NCBI RefSeq assembly: GCF_963583255.1
Contig: NC_084819.1
Coordinates: 11,471,471-11,535,470 of the forward strand
Origin: Pyrus communis
Lineage: Eukaryota > Streptophyta > Magnoliopsida > Rosales > Rosaceae
Direction of reading: 5' to 3'
DNA length: 64,000 nucleotides
Below, one piece after another: positions 11,404 to 22,940 of this stretch (the stretch's first letter is position 1; each line of letters starts with the position of its first letter). The notes beneath the pieces were generated by a model, which worked only from the letters and a program-made list of their open reading frames with translations, did no database searches and was not told where the DNA came from. Made by a program: the position numbers and the translations under genes.

Positions 11404-12249
11404 CAAGAGAGATTGGGCAATTAATTGTTGTTTTCAAGAATTTTCGGAACTTGCCTCATGGTCTTGAGTGGCTGCTTAGGTTTGAGTCTTCAAGTAGCCA
11501 TCACATCCATCAAATTACGACTTATTCTATCTTCCTTGCTTGACTTTGTACTCTTTGAACTAAAAACTTTTTGTGTGAATGTATGTGGAAGTACTATAGA
11601 CACCACGTTTTAATATCTCAATTAATGTGATAGTATTTCATTTATCACATGTCTTATTTCATTTGATATCGTATTTATTCACAATAAAATGAGAAATCAT
11701 CCCATCTTAGAAATAAAAAATTAATATAACAAGTTGGTGTCTCTCGTATTATTATCCTATATGGAGATTGTGAACATGATTCAACCCTATTAAACCAACA
11801 TAACCATATAACCAACTCATCATTTCTTTTAAAGGAACCAGCTGGTGGCTTTGCCACGGTAGTTCACCCTTTCAGGGGTCGGGAACACTCATAGAGGCAT
11901 TTTAGCCTTCCCTAATCACCATTGTGTGATTCGTCAGCGTCAAGAATCGAATCCAGGACGTGCCGTGTGGAATACGGGCCTCAAATTCACCCCCAACTAC
12001 TAGGTCACCCGTAACTCATCATTTGAAAGTTTCAATTATCAAGGACATGACTTCACTAGACATCAGATTTTGATTTACATATCGTTAATTTCCTGGGAAT
12101 TAAACTTGACTGAGTTTTCGAATCACTTAAGGAAGCAATCTCTATATTAAACTATCAAACATTGGGATTAAAATATCAAATGGAAATCAGATTAACCTTT
12201 TTAAAACAGTGCATTTTCCTCATGCAAGTGTTTTGTTCAGCATATACTA
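11404..12249. other. U2 intergenic DNA upstream of the small gene
   Basis: AT-rich, conserved with 45705-46326 except for the SINE-like insertion listed separately. It presumably includes the distal promoter of the 61-codon gene. No coding region is recognised. Confidence 0.5.
11846..12010 (-). mobile_element. tRNA-derived SINE-like insertion
   Basis: Present in copy A of U2 but absent at the matching place in copy D (near 46150-46170). On the minus strand it begins with an A-box-like TAGTAGTTGGGGG and has a B-box-like GGATTCGATTC (about 11944-11954), as expected for internal RNA polymerase III promoters. The element then ends in a GGCTTTGCC-complement segment. Exact ends and TSD are unclear. 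Confidence 0.6.
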
Positions 12250-12259
12250 TATATAAATA
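12250..12259 (+). promoter_or_regulatory. TATA box of the small gene
   Basis: TATATAAATA lies 161 bp upstream of the ATG. The identical motif lies the same distance upstream in the duplicate (46327-46336). The 5' leader between is highly similar in both copies. Confidence 0.6.
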
Positions 12260-12419
12260 CATTATCGCACTTAGCAGCCTATCTGCATTACTCACTCTGC
12301 TCCCACACCAACATTATAAAAAGCTGTATCATTCCCATTTCCTCTGTACTTGGATACAAAACATTGGTTCTTAATTTCTGTTCGTACCTAACTTCTTGTG
12401 TTACACCAAATCCACACCA

Positions 12420-12605
12420 ATGGCTCTATCTAGGCTTCCTCCAAAGAGAGGCCGGATCAAAGTTAAGATAGTGTTCAGTCTTGTCAGGTTGGTGGTGAGA
12501 GTAGCTTCGAAAGTCGGGAGAGGGATGAGCCGCCGTCGAAAGGTGGCGACACAGGTTGTGCAGGCGCCTATTCAGCCGGCTAGCGATCAAATTAACCACG
12601 TGTAG
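12420..12605 (+). CDS. Small basic 61-residue protein, function unknown (copy 1)
   Basis: The frame starts at the ATG in CCACACCAATGGCT, a good plant initiation context, and ends TAG. I use this ATG rather than the upstream in-frame one at 12396, because the leader context and the duplicate support it. The product begins MALSRLPPKRGRIKVKI, is rich in Arg, Lys and Val, and has no cysteine, signal peptide or membrane segment. Plant genomes contain small proteins with a similar PPKRGxIK start, but I cannot name a family or function. A TATA box lies 161 bp upstream and AATAAA at 12772-12777. The copy at 46497-46682 differs at about seven residues. By eye most of the substitutions change the protein, so constraint may be weak. 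It could be a real small gene or a decaying one. Confidence 0.6.
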   Translation: MALSRLPPKRGRIKVKIVFSLVRLVVRVASKVGRGMSRRRKVATQVVQAPIQPASDQINHV

Positions 12606-12771
12606 GTCATATGAGCGTTAATGTCTTTAGCTGCATAATTTTATAGCAGTGTACTGCAGTACTATATGTATTAGGAGAGCACATGTATGCTCTTAAAAAT
12701 TCATGAGAAAGTTTTTAATGGGGCTTTGCTTTTGGTTTTATATTTATGTACTGATCCTACCATCAGTTCGT

Positions 12772-12777
12772 AATAAA
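12772..12777 (+). terminator. Candidate polyadenylation signal
   Basis: AATAAA about 167 bp after the stop codon of the 61-codon gene, conserved in the duplicate (46846-46851). Confidence 0.4.
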
Positions 12778-14444
12778 AATTTCTTTTTCTTCTCTCTCTG
12801 TACATTTTTATGGAGGATGAAGAGTCCTGATCTTGTAGACGATGAACTCTGTGTTGTTCTGCATGACTTTTATAATACAACGGTGTTGCACAAACATGAA
12901 TAGAGCTATCTGTTATCCGATTCCAGATTTAACCGCACGCGTTTGGAAATCATGCAAGTATGCAACACATATACCTAATGTATCTGTTTCAGTTTATCAA
13001 AATGTTGATGTAGTCTTAAGGGATGACTCTTGTTGAAGAACGTAAAGTCCCACCTCGGAAATCTTACAGAATAAAACACAACTTAGAAAACTCCACACAC
13101 TGTTTACTTAATTTTTTTACCTGAGTTTTATTTTTTCATTTATTCGTTTTTTATATTCTCAACAAGTTTCTGCAATTTTCAGTACAGTTATAATATGTGC
13201 AATTATATGGGCGACAAGGTTGATCCAGTCGTGCAAATTTGAAGCCTTTTTATCCTAGACAGTACAAAGAAAGACAAACTTTTGCAGTTGAACCCGACAA
13301 ACCCTTCATTGTGTTGTTGATTAATTCCAATACAAAAAGTTTTAACTGTTAGGGAGCAAAGCAGCACTATTCCTTGTCAAGTTTGGTTTATTACCGATCA
13401 ATAACCATATAGCTGTCAACCAGAAAATAAAAAAGAATAATCATATATCTAATTTTAAGCGTCCAATTATTTAAGGGCTCATTTGATTAGTACTTCACTT
13501 TTAGTTTTTGAATTTTGTGTTTGTGATATCAAAAAAGTACACGAGCAAAATTGAGAAACAAAGAAGAGTGGTGAAAAGGAGAGAAAGAAGAAAAAAGGAT
13601 GAATAAAAAAATAAGATCTAAACTAACTTAAAAAGGTAAACACGAAATGGATGGTTTTGGTTTCTGCAACGTTAGAAAATGGAGATGTCTAAATTTTTCC
13701 TTCGATTATGGTCCCACTCCTGAGAAAAAACTTGTATTCCCAATTATAATTCAAAGTTGCGAAAGGTTCTTCCAAATTCATGCATCCAAAAAGCTCTGCT
13801 TGTCACGTTTTCTTCATGAAGATAGAATATTGCCCAAAAAAAGGTTTATTCATTACCTGTCTTTATCCTTCCAGACGTACCAAACATAGTTATGCCGGGG
13901 TTGTATGATTTAATACAGGTTATGATGGACTTAATTTCACATTGAAAAATGTCACAACAATCTACAATATAAAAGTAAGTTGTAAAAGCAGTGAAAAGTT
14001 CTAAGATAAAAATTCACACTTCAAAAATTAAGTTGGGTATAGTATTGGGCCTGACCAACCCATTTTAGACGCAAGTAGTTAAATTGGGATAATACATGTG
14101 TTGGATTGAATGCATAACAAGTTAGATATATGTCTTTAGTCAACGATTTGATTCATAAAACCCAACATCCGGTGTACCAACAAAAATAAAATAAAAACAA
14201 ATAAATGAGATAGGTGAAGAAGTGGGAAGGCTACAAAGTTCCCTCTGTTTCATTTTTCCTTCTTTTTCTTAGTCTGAATCCAATATGTGTCTTTAGTCAA
14301 GGATTTGGTTAATCTAAGTTGGATTTGTGTTTGGTTTGATGAGGCATGTAAAAACCTGTGGACACAAATATAATTATGGTTTATTATTCGAATTAGGGAT
14401 TCGGGAGATGTACGTGAATTTGAGTGGTGATTATTAATTTGCGG
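12778..14444. other. U2 tail, no gene seen
   Basis: Aligned with about 46852-48670. AT-rich, with many short chance frames and no recognised protein or RNA. The copy in D carries one extra MITE (47892-48059). Confidence 0.5.
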
Positions 14445-14926
14445 ACTATGGTGAAAGGGTAATGCTAGAGACATTAAATTTGTAAATAAAATTTTATAAA
14501 TTAAATGACATGAAAGTTGATAATTGGATTATGACCTAAGTGTTGATAAACGTGCTCATCTCTTTTGGTGACACATCATTTAGTTTGCAAATTTTATCTA
14601 CAAATTTAGTCTCCCTAACATTATTCATGGTGAAAATACGAGTTTAGCTTGGAGATGAGGTCGGGGGCTCATTTCACTTGCCTCATCGGTTTCTCTATAA
14701 TTTTTAAATGTTTTGTAGGGAATGATTTACGTTTAAATTGTATTGTTGAGTATTTGGTCTTGGATTTAAATTGATTTTGGCCTTGATTATGAAATTGTAT
14801 TTGAATCTAGTTTTGGGTTTCTCCGAATGTGTCACCCGTATTCCATGTGGTGATGACCAGTTGTTATTAAGATATTTGGCATGGTGCTATATCCCTTGTG
14901 TGAACCCCTCCGCTTTATGGCCTAGG

Positions 14927-15235
14927 TGTTGTAAAAATTGTGGAAATGTATTCCCACATGTTTTAGCTAATAGTGAGGAAGATTTGAGAATAGTTGTGTT
15001 GTTGATATGTGAAGAGACAATCATTTCATTTTTTGTAAACCTTCACAGATGTGGCTCTATATAACGAGCATTCCGTGTGTGATCACAATACACAGCAAAG
15101 AAAAGAAGTGAAAACAATAATATCAATATCCCTCCCTTCCTTTTTTACCTACAATTCTTTTGTGTTATAATTACGAAACTAAATAGTGTGAACCTTAACC
15201 AGTTCTCATCTTCCTTCGTCGAAAAATGCTTCTAA
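14927..15235 (+). repeat. Left LTR of the old copia element
   Basis: Pairs with 20792-21138. The clear match runs to about 15195, and beyond that the U5 ends have diverged, so the right boundary is approximate. Confidence 0.75.
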
Positions 15236-15467
15236 CAAGGATTTTACTGTTCTTCTTCCTCCTCTGTCTCACCTGCTTGATGTACCCTCGCCAAGATATG
15301 CTAGCACCGTGCCTGCTCCTAGTTCTCAATATAACAATTACTTATATTTTTGATTTCTTGTTTGGTGTAGCTCTTGATTACTAACCTAGTGTTTATTTAT
15401 GTTAATTTTACTACAATCAAAGATGGTGTGGTACAATCTCCCATCTTGAACTGCATATTTAATTTTA

Positions 15468-15615
15468 GGGGTGTGATATCCACACACCCCATTTTACTTC
15501 TCAAACACCTTTTTAATTTTCGGCCGTCGGATCGAATGAATTGAAGAAGATCAACGGACAAAAATTATCAAGGGGTGTGTGAGAACTAAAATGGGGTGTG
15601 TGGATAGCACACCCT
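15468..15615. mobile_element. MITE inside the copia leader
   Basis: 148 bp with roughly 30-bp inverted ends (GGGGTGTGATATCCACACAC / GTGTGTGGATAGCACACCCT) and the 8-bp duplication TAATTTTA (15460-15467, 15616-15623). Same family as 38003-38149. An 8-bp duplication suggests a hAT-type mobiliser. It inserted after the copia element did. Confidence 0.85.
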
Positions 15616-15880
15616 TAATTTTATTGCAATTTTAGGTGGTGCGGTATAATCACCCACCCTGCTCTGCATATTTAAATTTTCCTGCTGCTTGAGTGGTGCA
15701 GTACAATCGCCTTCCTCATTAATCATGTAAATCTTGAGCCTGAAGTTTCGAGTGCTTATCATTTTGGCCTGAAGATCAAAATGAAAAATTTGTAAGAACC
15801 ATAAGTTCTAACACTACATTCCTCCAAAATACATATTATTGCAAGTTCTTACACATCTCATTTTTCTTTTAGAAAAGAAA

Positions 15881-18800
15881 ATGGCTAACTTGGCAAAGCT
15901 TGATTTTGTTGCCTTGGATATTACTGGGAAGAACTACCTTACCTGAGTCATGGATACCAAGATCCATCTGGAGGCAAGAAATCTTGGAAAAAGTACCGAG
16001 GAGGAAAACAGTGCATCCTCGGAAGATCGAGCGAAGGCCATGATCTTTATCCGTCACCACCTTGATGAAGGATTGAAGAGCGAGTACCTAACAGTTGAAG
16101 ATCCATTAACCCTCTAGAAGGCATTGAGAAATAGATACAATCACCCGAAAACGATGATTCTACCAAGGGCTATTTATGAGTGGACACACCTAATGATCCA
16201 GGATTTCAAGTCGGTTGCTGAGTACAACTCTACAATGTTCAAAATTAGCTCATAGATAAAGCTTTGTGGGGAGACCATCACTGAGGAAGATATGCTGGAA
16301 AAGACTTTTAGCACCTTTCATGCCTCCAATGTGTTTCTGCAACAGCAATATAGAAAGCAAGACTTTACAGAGTACAACCAGCTGATATCGATGCTCCTTG
16401 TAGCTAAACAAAACAATCTTAATGAAAAATCATCAGTCCCGACCTACTAGATCGGTGTCATTCTCAGAAGTGAATGCTGCTTCCCTCGAAGTGAACACCA
16501 CATCTTCTCATGGCAATAATTACAAACAAGGACGTGGCCACAAGCGAGGCCGGTGGAATGGGAAATTCAAGAATCATGGTGTTTAGTTTTACAACTAGGG
16601 TCCAAGGCATAATTCAGGCCCAAGCTTCAAAAATATAAATCGTCACAAAGGTAAAGCTCATATGAATAACAATCCTAGAAATCCTGAAGGAGCCTGCCAT
16701 AGGTGTGGTGGCGATGAGCACTGGGCGCGTACCTGTCGTACCCCAAAACATTTGGTGGACCTGTATCAAGCCTCCCTCAAGCAGAAGGGTGTCGAAACCC
16801 ATTTCCTCGACCAGGCTAAACCAATGGATATACCTGATCCAATGTTCGATTTATTAGGGCAATTGAACACAACCCACCTGGATGTCTCAAACTTCATTGT
16901 GGAAAGAGGGAATGAAGTGTATCGGTTCGATTGAATCATTTCTGTTTGATGTACTCTTATTATTTGAACTTGTAGTGTAAAGCTCACATTTCAATTCAAT
17001 AAAAGTGGCATTTCAATTTCCTTTTATTATGAATAAATTTTTTTTAACTATGATTCCCTTAGTCAGAGAGCATGGATTAAAACTATGGTTATTCTCAAAA
17101 CAAGAGCAATGATGGAGATATTTGTCTTGCAAACAGTGCAACCACGCATACAATACTTTGAGATCGAAAATATTTCTCAAGCTTGATGCTTACAAAAGTA
17201 AAGGTAACAACAATATCAAGCCAATCAGATGTAATTGAAGGCTTAGGAAAAGCCCAGATTATGTTACCAAATGGAACAATATTATCCATACAAAATGCGT
17301 TGTACATTACTCGATCTACTCGAAATTTGTTGAGTTTTAAAGACATAAGTTTAAATGGATACCAAATTGTGCAAAAAATGTGGAATATATATGCATTACC
17401 TCCAATGATACCCAGAAACGTACATTGGAGACGTTGCATGGTTTATCGAGTGGATTGTATTATACATACATAAAGACAATTGAAGCACATACTGTCATGA
17501 ACCAGAAGTTCATTGATCCAAAAATTTACATGCTTTGGTATAACCGTCTAGGTCATCCAAGATCCACCATGATGCGTAGAATCATTACCAACTCTAATGG
17601 ACATCCATTATTGAGTAGACACATTGGTATCTCAAATGATAACCCCTTACAAGGCTTGTTCTCAAGGGAAGTTGGTAATTAGACCATTACAATTAAAGAT
17701 TGATACTAAATCCCCATCATTTTTGTAAAGAATTCAAGGGGATATTTGTGGGCCTATTCAACCATCTTGTGGACCATTTCGATATTTTATGGTTTTAGTT
17801 GATGTATCTATCCGATGGTCATATGTTTGCCTCTTATCTACTTGAAATGTAGCTTTTGCGAGATTTCTTGCTCAAATAATTAAGTTGCGAGCACAGTTCC
17901 CAGATTACCCTATTAAGTCAATCCGATTTGATAAAGCTGGTGAATTTACGTCTCAAACCTTTGATGGTTACTGCATGACACTAGGCATTGATGTTGAACA
18001 CCCTGTTCCTCATGTCCATACTCAAAATGGTTTAGTAGAAGCATTTATCAAGTAGGTTCAATTAATAGCTTGCACTTTGCTCATGAAAACAAAATTGCCA
18101 GTTTCTACATAGGGACATGCCATTTTACATGATGCATCATTGATTCGATTGAGACCTATAGCCAACCACCAATACTCCTCACTATAACTCATGTTTGGGC
18201 ATCATCCAAACATTTCACATTCACGAGTTTTTGGTTATGTTGTTTATATGTTTATTGCACCGCCACAACGCACTAAAATGGGACCTCAGTGCCGACTGGG
18301 AATTTATGTGGGTTTTGATTCACAATCTATCATTAGATATTTGGAACCCTTCACAAGTGATATGTTTACAACTGATTTTACGAATTGTCACCTTGATGAG
18401 ACAGTCTTCCCGTCGTTAAGGGAAGAAAAAACCGTTCCAAAAGAATGGCAAAAGCTGACATGGGTTGTACCCACCTTATCTTATTTTGATCCACGAAGCA
18501 CTCAATGTGAAAATGAAGTGAAAAGGATCGTTCATCTTCAAAGTATTGCTAATCAAATGCCATATGCATTTAATGATGCTACAAAAATGATAAAATCACA
18601 TATACCAGCTGCAAATGTGCTTGCAAGAATTAATGTCCCTATTGAACAAAATAAAGTGGCAGCAAATGATTCATCCAGTGCACGCCTGAAGCGTGGTAGA
18701 CCCCCCATGTTCAAAAGATTCAGCCCCTCGAAAGAGAAAGATGAGGGCACAACTAAATCCAAATGAAATCATTCAAGAAAAGAAAATGAATGACAAATCC

Positions 18801-20501
18801 ACAATTCATGATTCTATACTTTCAGAAAAAGAAAATGTCATTGATGAGACACATGTCCCTGAAGAGACAGAAGTACATGAAAGCAAAGAAATCTCCATAC
18901 ATTATGCATATACTAATGAATTGTGGAATCGAAATGAAATAATCATCGACGACATGTTTGCATTCGCAGCAGCCACTAAAATCATACTAAGCGATGATAC
19001 TGAGCCCCGCTCTATTGATGAATGCAAACAAAGACAAGATTGGCCTAAGTGGAAAGATGCTATTCAGGTAGAATTAAATTCCTTAGAAAGGCAAAGTGTT
19101 TTTGGACCGGTAAGCCAAACCCCGCCTGGAATTGATTACGAGGAGACATACTCTCATGTAATGGATGCAATTACGTTCCATTACTTACTAGGTTTGGTGG
19201 TTTCAGAAAAACTTGACATGCGACTTATGGATGTCATCACTGCGTATCTATATGGAGAATTAGATACTGACATATATATGAAGGTCCCAAAATGACTTAA
19301 GTTGCTTGAAATGACTAACAAACCATGAGGTATGCTCTCAATCAAATTAAGGATTATATGGGCTAAAACAATCTGGACGAATGTGGTATAATCGTCTTAG
19401 TGAGTATTTAATCAAAGAATGATATACCAACAATGTCATTTGCCCTTGTGTGTTCATTAAGAAATCAAATTTTGGATTTGCTATAGTGGCAGTATATGTC
19501 GATGATATGAACTTAGTTGAAACCCCTAAAAAGCTTAATAAAATTGTTGAATATCTAAAAAGCGAGTTTGAAATGAAAGACCTTAGAAAAACAAAATATT
19601 GTCTAGACCTGTAGATCGAGCATTGTGCTAAAGAAATTTTGGTCCATCAATCAGCTTACATTGAAAAAATCTTGAAGCAATTTGGCATAGACAAGGCTTA
19701 TCCACTCAGCACGCCAATGGTCGTTCGTTCTTTGAACATTAAGAAAGATCCATTTCGTCCAAAAGAAGATGTTGAAAGTGTCCTTGGTCCAGAAGTACCA
19801 TATCTGAGTGCAACAGGTGTTTTTTTTTTTTTTTTTTTTTTTTTTGTATTTAGCACAATGTACTAGACCAAATATAGCTTTTTCAATCAACTTGTTAGCA
19901 AGGTATATCTCTACTCCAACAATTCGTCATTGTAAGGGAGTCAAAGATGTTTTACGATACCTTCGTGGGACAACAGACATGAGTTTCTTCTACTCAGAGA
20001 AATTCACAAATGACCAGATCCTTATTGGATATGCAGATGATGGTTTTCTCTATGATTCGCATAAAGCCCACTTACAAACTGGATATGTGTTCACTAATGG
20101 AGATACAACAATCTTATGGCACTCAACAAAGCAAACATTAGTTGCTACATCTTCTAATCACTAAAAAAATACTTGCTTTACATGAAGCAAGTTGTGAATG
20201 TTCTTGGTTAAGATCAAGGATCCATCATATCTGAAATTTATGTGGTCTGTCTTCAAAGACAAACAGTCCAACTGTCGTTCATGAAGATAATGCAGCCTGT
20301 TGCCCAAATGAAGGAAGAATTCATCAAGGGTGATAAGACTAAACACATATCTCCAAAAATTTTCAGTGCACATGAGCTTCAGAAGGATAAAGTTATTGAA
20401 ATCAGACAATCTATTCTAATGAAAATCTGGCGGACCTATTCACCAAATCTCTACCAAAGTGAACGTTTCATAAGCTAGTGCATGATATCGGATTACGTTG
20501 A
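15881..20501 (+). pseudogene. copia gag-pol remnant
   Basis: Starts MANLAKLDFVALDIT at 15881 and meets an in-frame stop about 20 codons later. Further stops and frame changes follow. Recognisable in order: gag; zinc knuckle CHRCGGDEHWARTC (about 16697-16738); protease-to-integrase linker with HPRSTMMRRI near 17555; degraded integrase core (about 17700-18250); the connector near 18191-18766; RT with LDMRLMDVITAYLYG near 19214, YVDD at about 19497; and the RNase H end with ADLFTKSLPK near 20425. An internal deletion near 19110-19130 joins GPVSQTP directly to PGIDYEETYS, removing an RT segment. A 26-T run at 19820-19845 interrupts the frame. Not functional. Confidence 0.9.
19820..19845 (+). repeat. 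Poly(T) run of 26 inside the copia RT region
   Basis: An uninterrupted T tract just before sequence encoding YLAQCTRPNIAF. It replaces coding sequence of the element and creates the artificial FFFF frames seen on translation. Confidence 0.9.
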
Positions 20502-20791
20502 CTTACCAATTAGTTAAATTTGAAGAATGCGAAATCAAGGGGAGATACATATAAGAAGAAGCATCCATGATACATGCAGGTTGTACTTTTTTTTCTTCGA
20601 CTAGGATTTTTCCCACTAGCTTTTTCATATCAAGGTTTTAAAGAGGCAACATAAGCATACTTAACCCTATATCAACAATCCAAGCAAAGTTGTACTATTT
20701 TTCCTTTGCTATGGTTTTTTTCCCACTGGGTTTTTTCGAGTAAGGTTTTAATGAGGCAACTGACGTTGATATGTGGGCATCCAAGCGGGCA

Positions 20792-21138
20792 TGTTGTAAA
20801 AATTGTGAAAATGTATGCCCACATGCTTTAGCTAATAGTGAGGAAGACTTGAGAATAGTTGTGTTGTTGTTGAAATGTGAGGTTTTTTAAAAGATAATCA
20901 TTTCATTTTTTTGTAAACCTTCACGGATGTGGCTTTATATAAAGAGCAGTCCGTGTGTGATCACAATACACAACAAAGAAAAGAAATGAAAGTAATAATA
21001 TCAGTATCCCTCCCTTCCTCTTTTTACTTGCAATCTTTTTGTGTTATAGTTATGAAACTAAACAGTGTTATATTTTGCACCTGTTTCGCTCCTGTCCCTA
21101 CCAAAGGTTACCTCTCTAACTTTTGCCTATTCATAACA
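20792..21138 (+). repeat. Right LTR of the old copia element
   Basis: 347 bp, TGTTGTAAAA...CATAACA, preceded by a purine-containing CCAAGCGGGCA stretch that would act as the polypurine tract. Confidence 0.82.
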
Positions 21139-21156
21139 CTAGATAGTTATCATGTT

Positions 21157-21589
21157 GAGTAAATGACATAAAAACTACCTTAATTATGGGTCGAATAACA
21201 ATCTCATACCTCATGTTTTAAAAATGACAATGTCATGCCTCATCTTATGAATTTGTTGCAATGTCATACATTAATCAGTTTGTTTGTTAATTTTTTTGTT
21301 AAATGCTAACATGACTTGAGGCGAGGTCCACCCCCTAGCCAAATGGATAAAAATATTAATAAATGAAAGATAAATTATTTTAATATTTTTATTTATAAAC
21401 ATGTGGGACCCACCTCTTCTCTCTCTCCCCTCTCTTACATCCGATCTCTCTCATAATATTTTTATTTAAAGTAAATACACAATAATCATATCACAATCAC
21501 AGAAGTAAGGAGGACATTGTCATTTTTAAAACATGAGGTATGAGATTGTAGTTCGATCCATAGTTGAGGTAGTTTTATGTAATTTACCC
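21157..21589. mobile_element. MITE with about 75-bp terminal inverted repeats (Mutator-like)
   Basis: Left arm GAGTAAATGACATAAAAACT and right arm AGTTTTATGTAATTTACCC pair through roughly 75 bp each. A 9-bp near-duplication TAT(C/T)ATGTT flanks it (21148-21156, 21590-21598). Long inverted repeats and a 9-bp duplication fit a Mutator-type origin. Absent from copies A and C. Confidence 0.85.
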
Positions 21590-22940
21590 TATTATGTTTT
21601 ATTTGGTCATTAAGTAATGTTGGTATACAGTGACGTTCGGGTAATCGCATGCCATTGGTTTAACTTAATTTATTTGGTCATTAGGCAATGTTGGTATACA
21701 GTGACGTTTGGGTAATCGCATGCCATTGGTTTTAACTTATTGATCGAGCATGCTCATGATTTGAGATTTTAACCAAATGTTATATGATATATATATTTGT
21801 ACTTAAAATAAAAAATGGGTGAACCTTAAGGGAGAGCAATGTCGTATGTGTTGCTCACCTTTATCACTGCATATTTTCTATGCAGATGATCCCAAGAAGA
21901 TAGTGTGTAAGATGACATGGCAGTGACGATATTAAATTACTTTTGTTATTCTCAGGTACTATATTGGTGATATGATTATCATGTTAATAGTTGTACTGTT
22001 TTCGCAAGTTGATTTGCCCCCAGATCTTGATGTAACATGCTTAGGCTTTGAGGGAACACTAAATTGAGAAATGTAAGTTGGTTCCCTCAATGATAATTGA
22101 ATATCTTTTATGTTAGGGTCATTTGGATTTATGTCACTATGTTGGTCACTATATAGGCATTATAGGCCACACCAAACGTTGATTGCTTCATCTCATGGTA
22201 CTTGTGGAACCATAGAACATGTCTTTCGGTGACCGGTAATGATGACAATATCTAACTGGTGGTACGACAAATTTTCTTTTGGGGTTGTGAGATGCCAAAC
22301 TATTGTATGGACGCAAAAGTAAGTGTTTACTGTTGGCCTAGCATGAATTCGAACTATTGTATGGACACAATAGTAAGTGTTTACTGTTGGCCTAGCATGA
22401 ATTTACGGAATATAAACGAACTCCGGCTGCAATTTGGTTACTTCAGTTTAAGGTTTCAGACAATGTAAAACTCCATGGAGTGGATGATGAAGGCTTATGA
22501 TTCAATCTCCAACGTTCGGATTGTTGGGACCAAATGAAGCCGCCACATTTGACAGATTAACACTAAGCATCTGGAAGCACAAGAATTACCACTTGAATCC
22601 AAGAGAAACATTTGTTTAAATTCTTCAACATTTAGGTAGTTCTAGCATTAACTAAGAGAAGAGAAATTACTTGCATCCTACAATGCTCAGGTAAAATACA
22701 ATGCAACACGATTATTCTTGTATCCTTCTTAAGGGACTATTGACCCGGGAAAATTAGATAAATAACACAAATGCACATAATGATCCCCAAGGATGCTAAG
22801 ATCAACGACGGGTGAACATTATAACCTTCCAGAGAGCATCTGAGAGGTTATGCTCCTTGAGGGGGTCATAAGCTTACAAATAATGATATGATTCCACACT
22901 CAATAAAAAAGTATGCAGACTTCAGATTGGCTCTTGTGGA
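21590..22940. other. U1 intergenic DNA, copy B, with two small tandem duplications
   Basis: Contains a private direct duplication of about 70 bp (around 21599-21740, TTTATTTGGTCATTA..). A second, 54 bp long, lies at about 22301-22408 (AACTATTGTATGGAC.. CCTAGCATGAATT). The rest is conserved with copies A and C and includes the 3' flank of the CCCH gene. No gene is recognised. The frame at 22259-22468 is weakly shared with copy C but not clearly coding. Confidence 0.6.

Larger units (their letters stand above)
8320..14444. repeat. Duplicated unit U2, first copy
   Basis: Collinear with 45260-48670 apart from insertions: the TRIM, the nested MITE/solo LTR, a roughly 200-bp extra segment at 9275-9490 and a SINE. 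It carries the small 61-codon gene at 12420-12605. Outside these items, 9083-9680 and 12800-14444 show no recognisable coding region. The 9275-9490 segment has an inverted TATTTCTTGGTTT/AAACCAAGAAATA pair and may be another small insertion. Confidence 0.85.
14927..21138 (+). mobile_element. Old Ty1/copia retrotransposon
   Basis: LTRs beginning TGTTGTAAAAATTGTG lie at 14927 (left, U5 end blurred near 15235) and 20792-21138 (right, 347 bp, ending CATAACA). Flanking CTAGG (14922-14926) and CTAGA (21139-21143) are the probable target duplication with one mismatch. Copies A and C have no such insertion. The two LTRs differ by many substitutions and indels and the coding part is full of stops, so it is an old, dead insertion. 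A TATATAA motif is present in each LTR. Before the right LTR are two similar blocks around TTCCCACT (about 20580-20660 and 20682-20760). Confidence 0.88.

Noticed and set aside
11944..11954. tRNA gene suggested by the B-box-like GGATTCGATTC
   Set aside because: No cloverleaf or acceptor stem. Presence/absence between copies fits a SINE. The same applies to 28682-28692.
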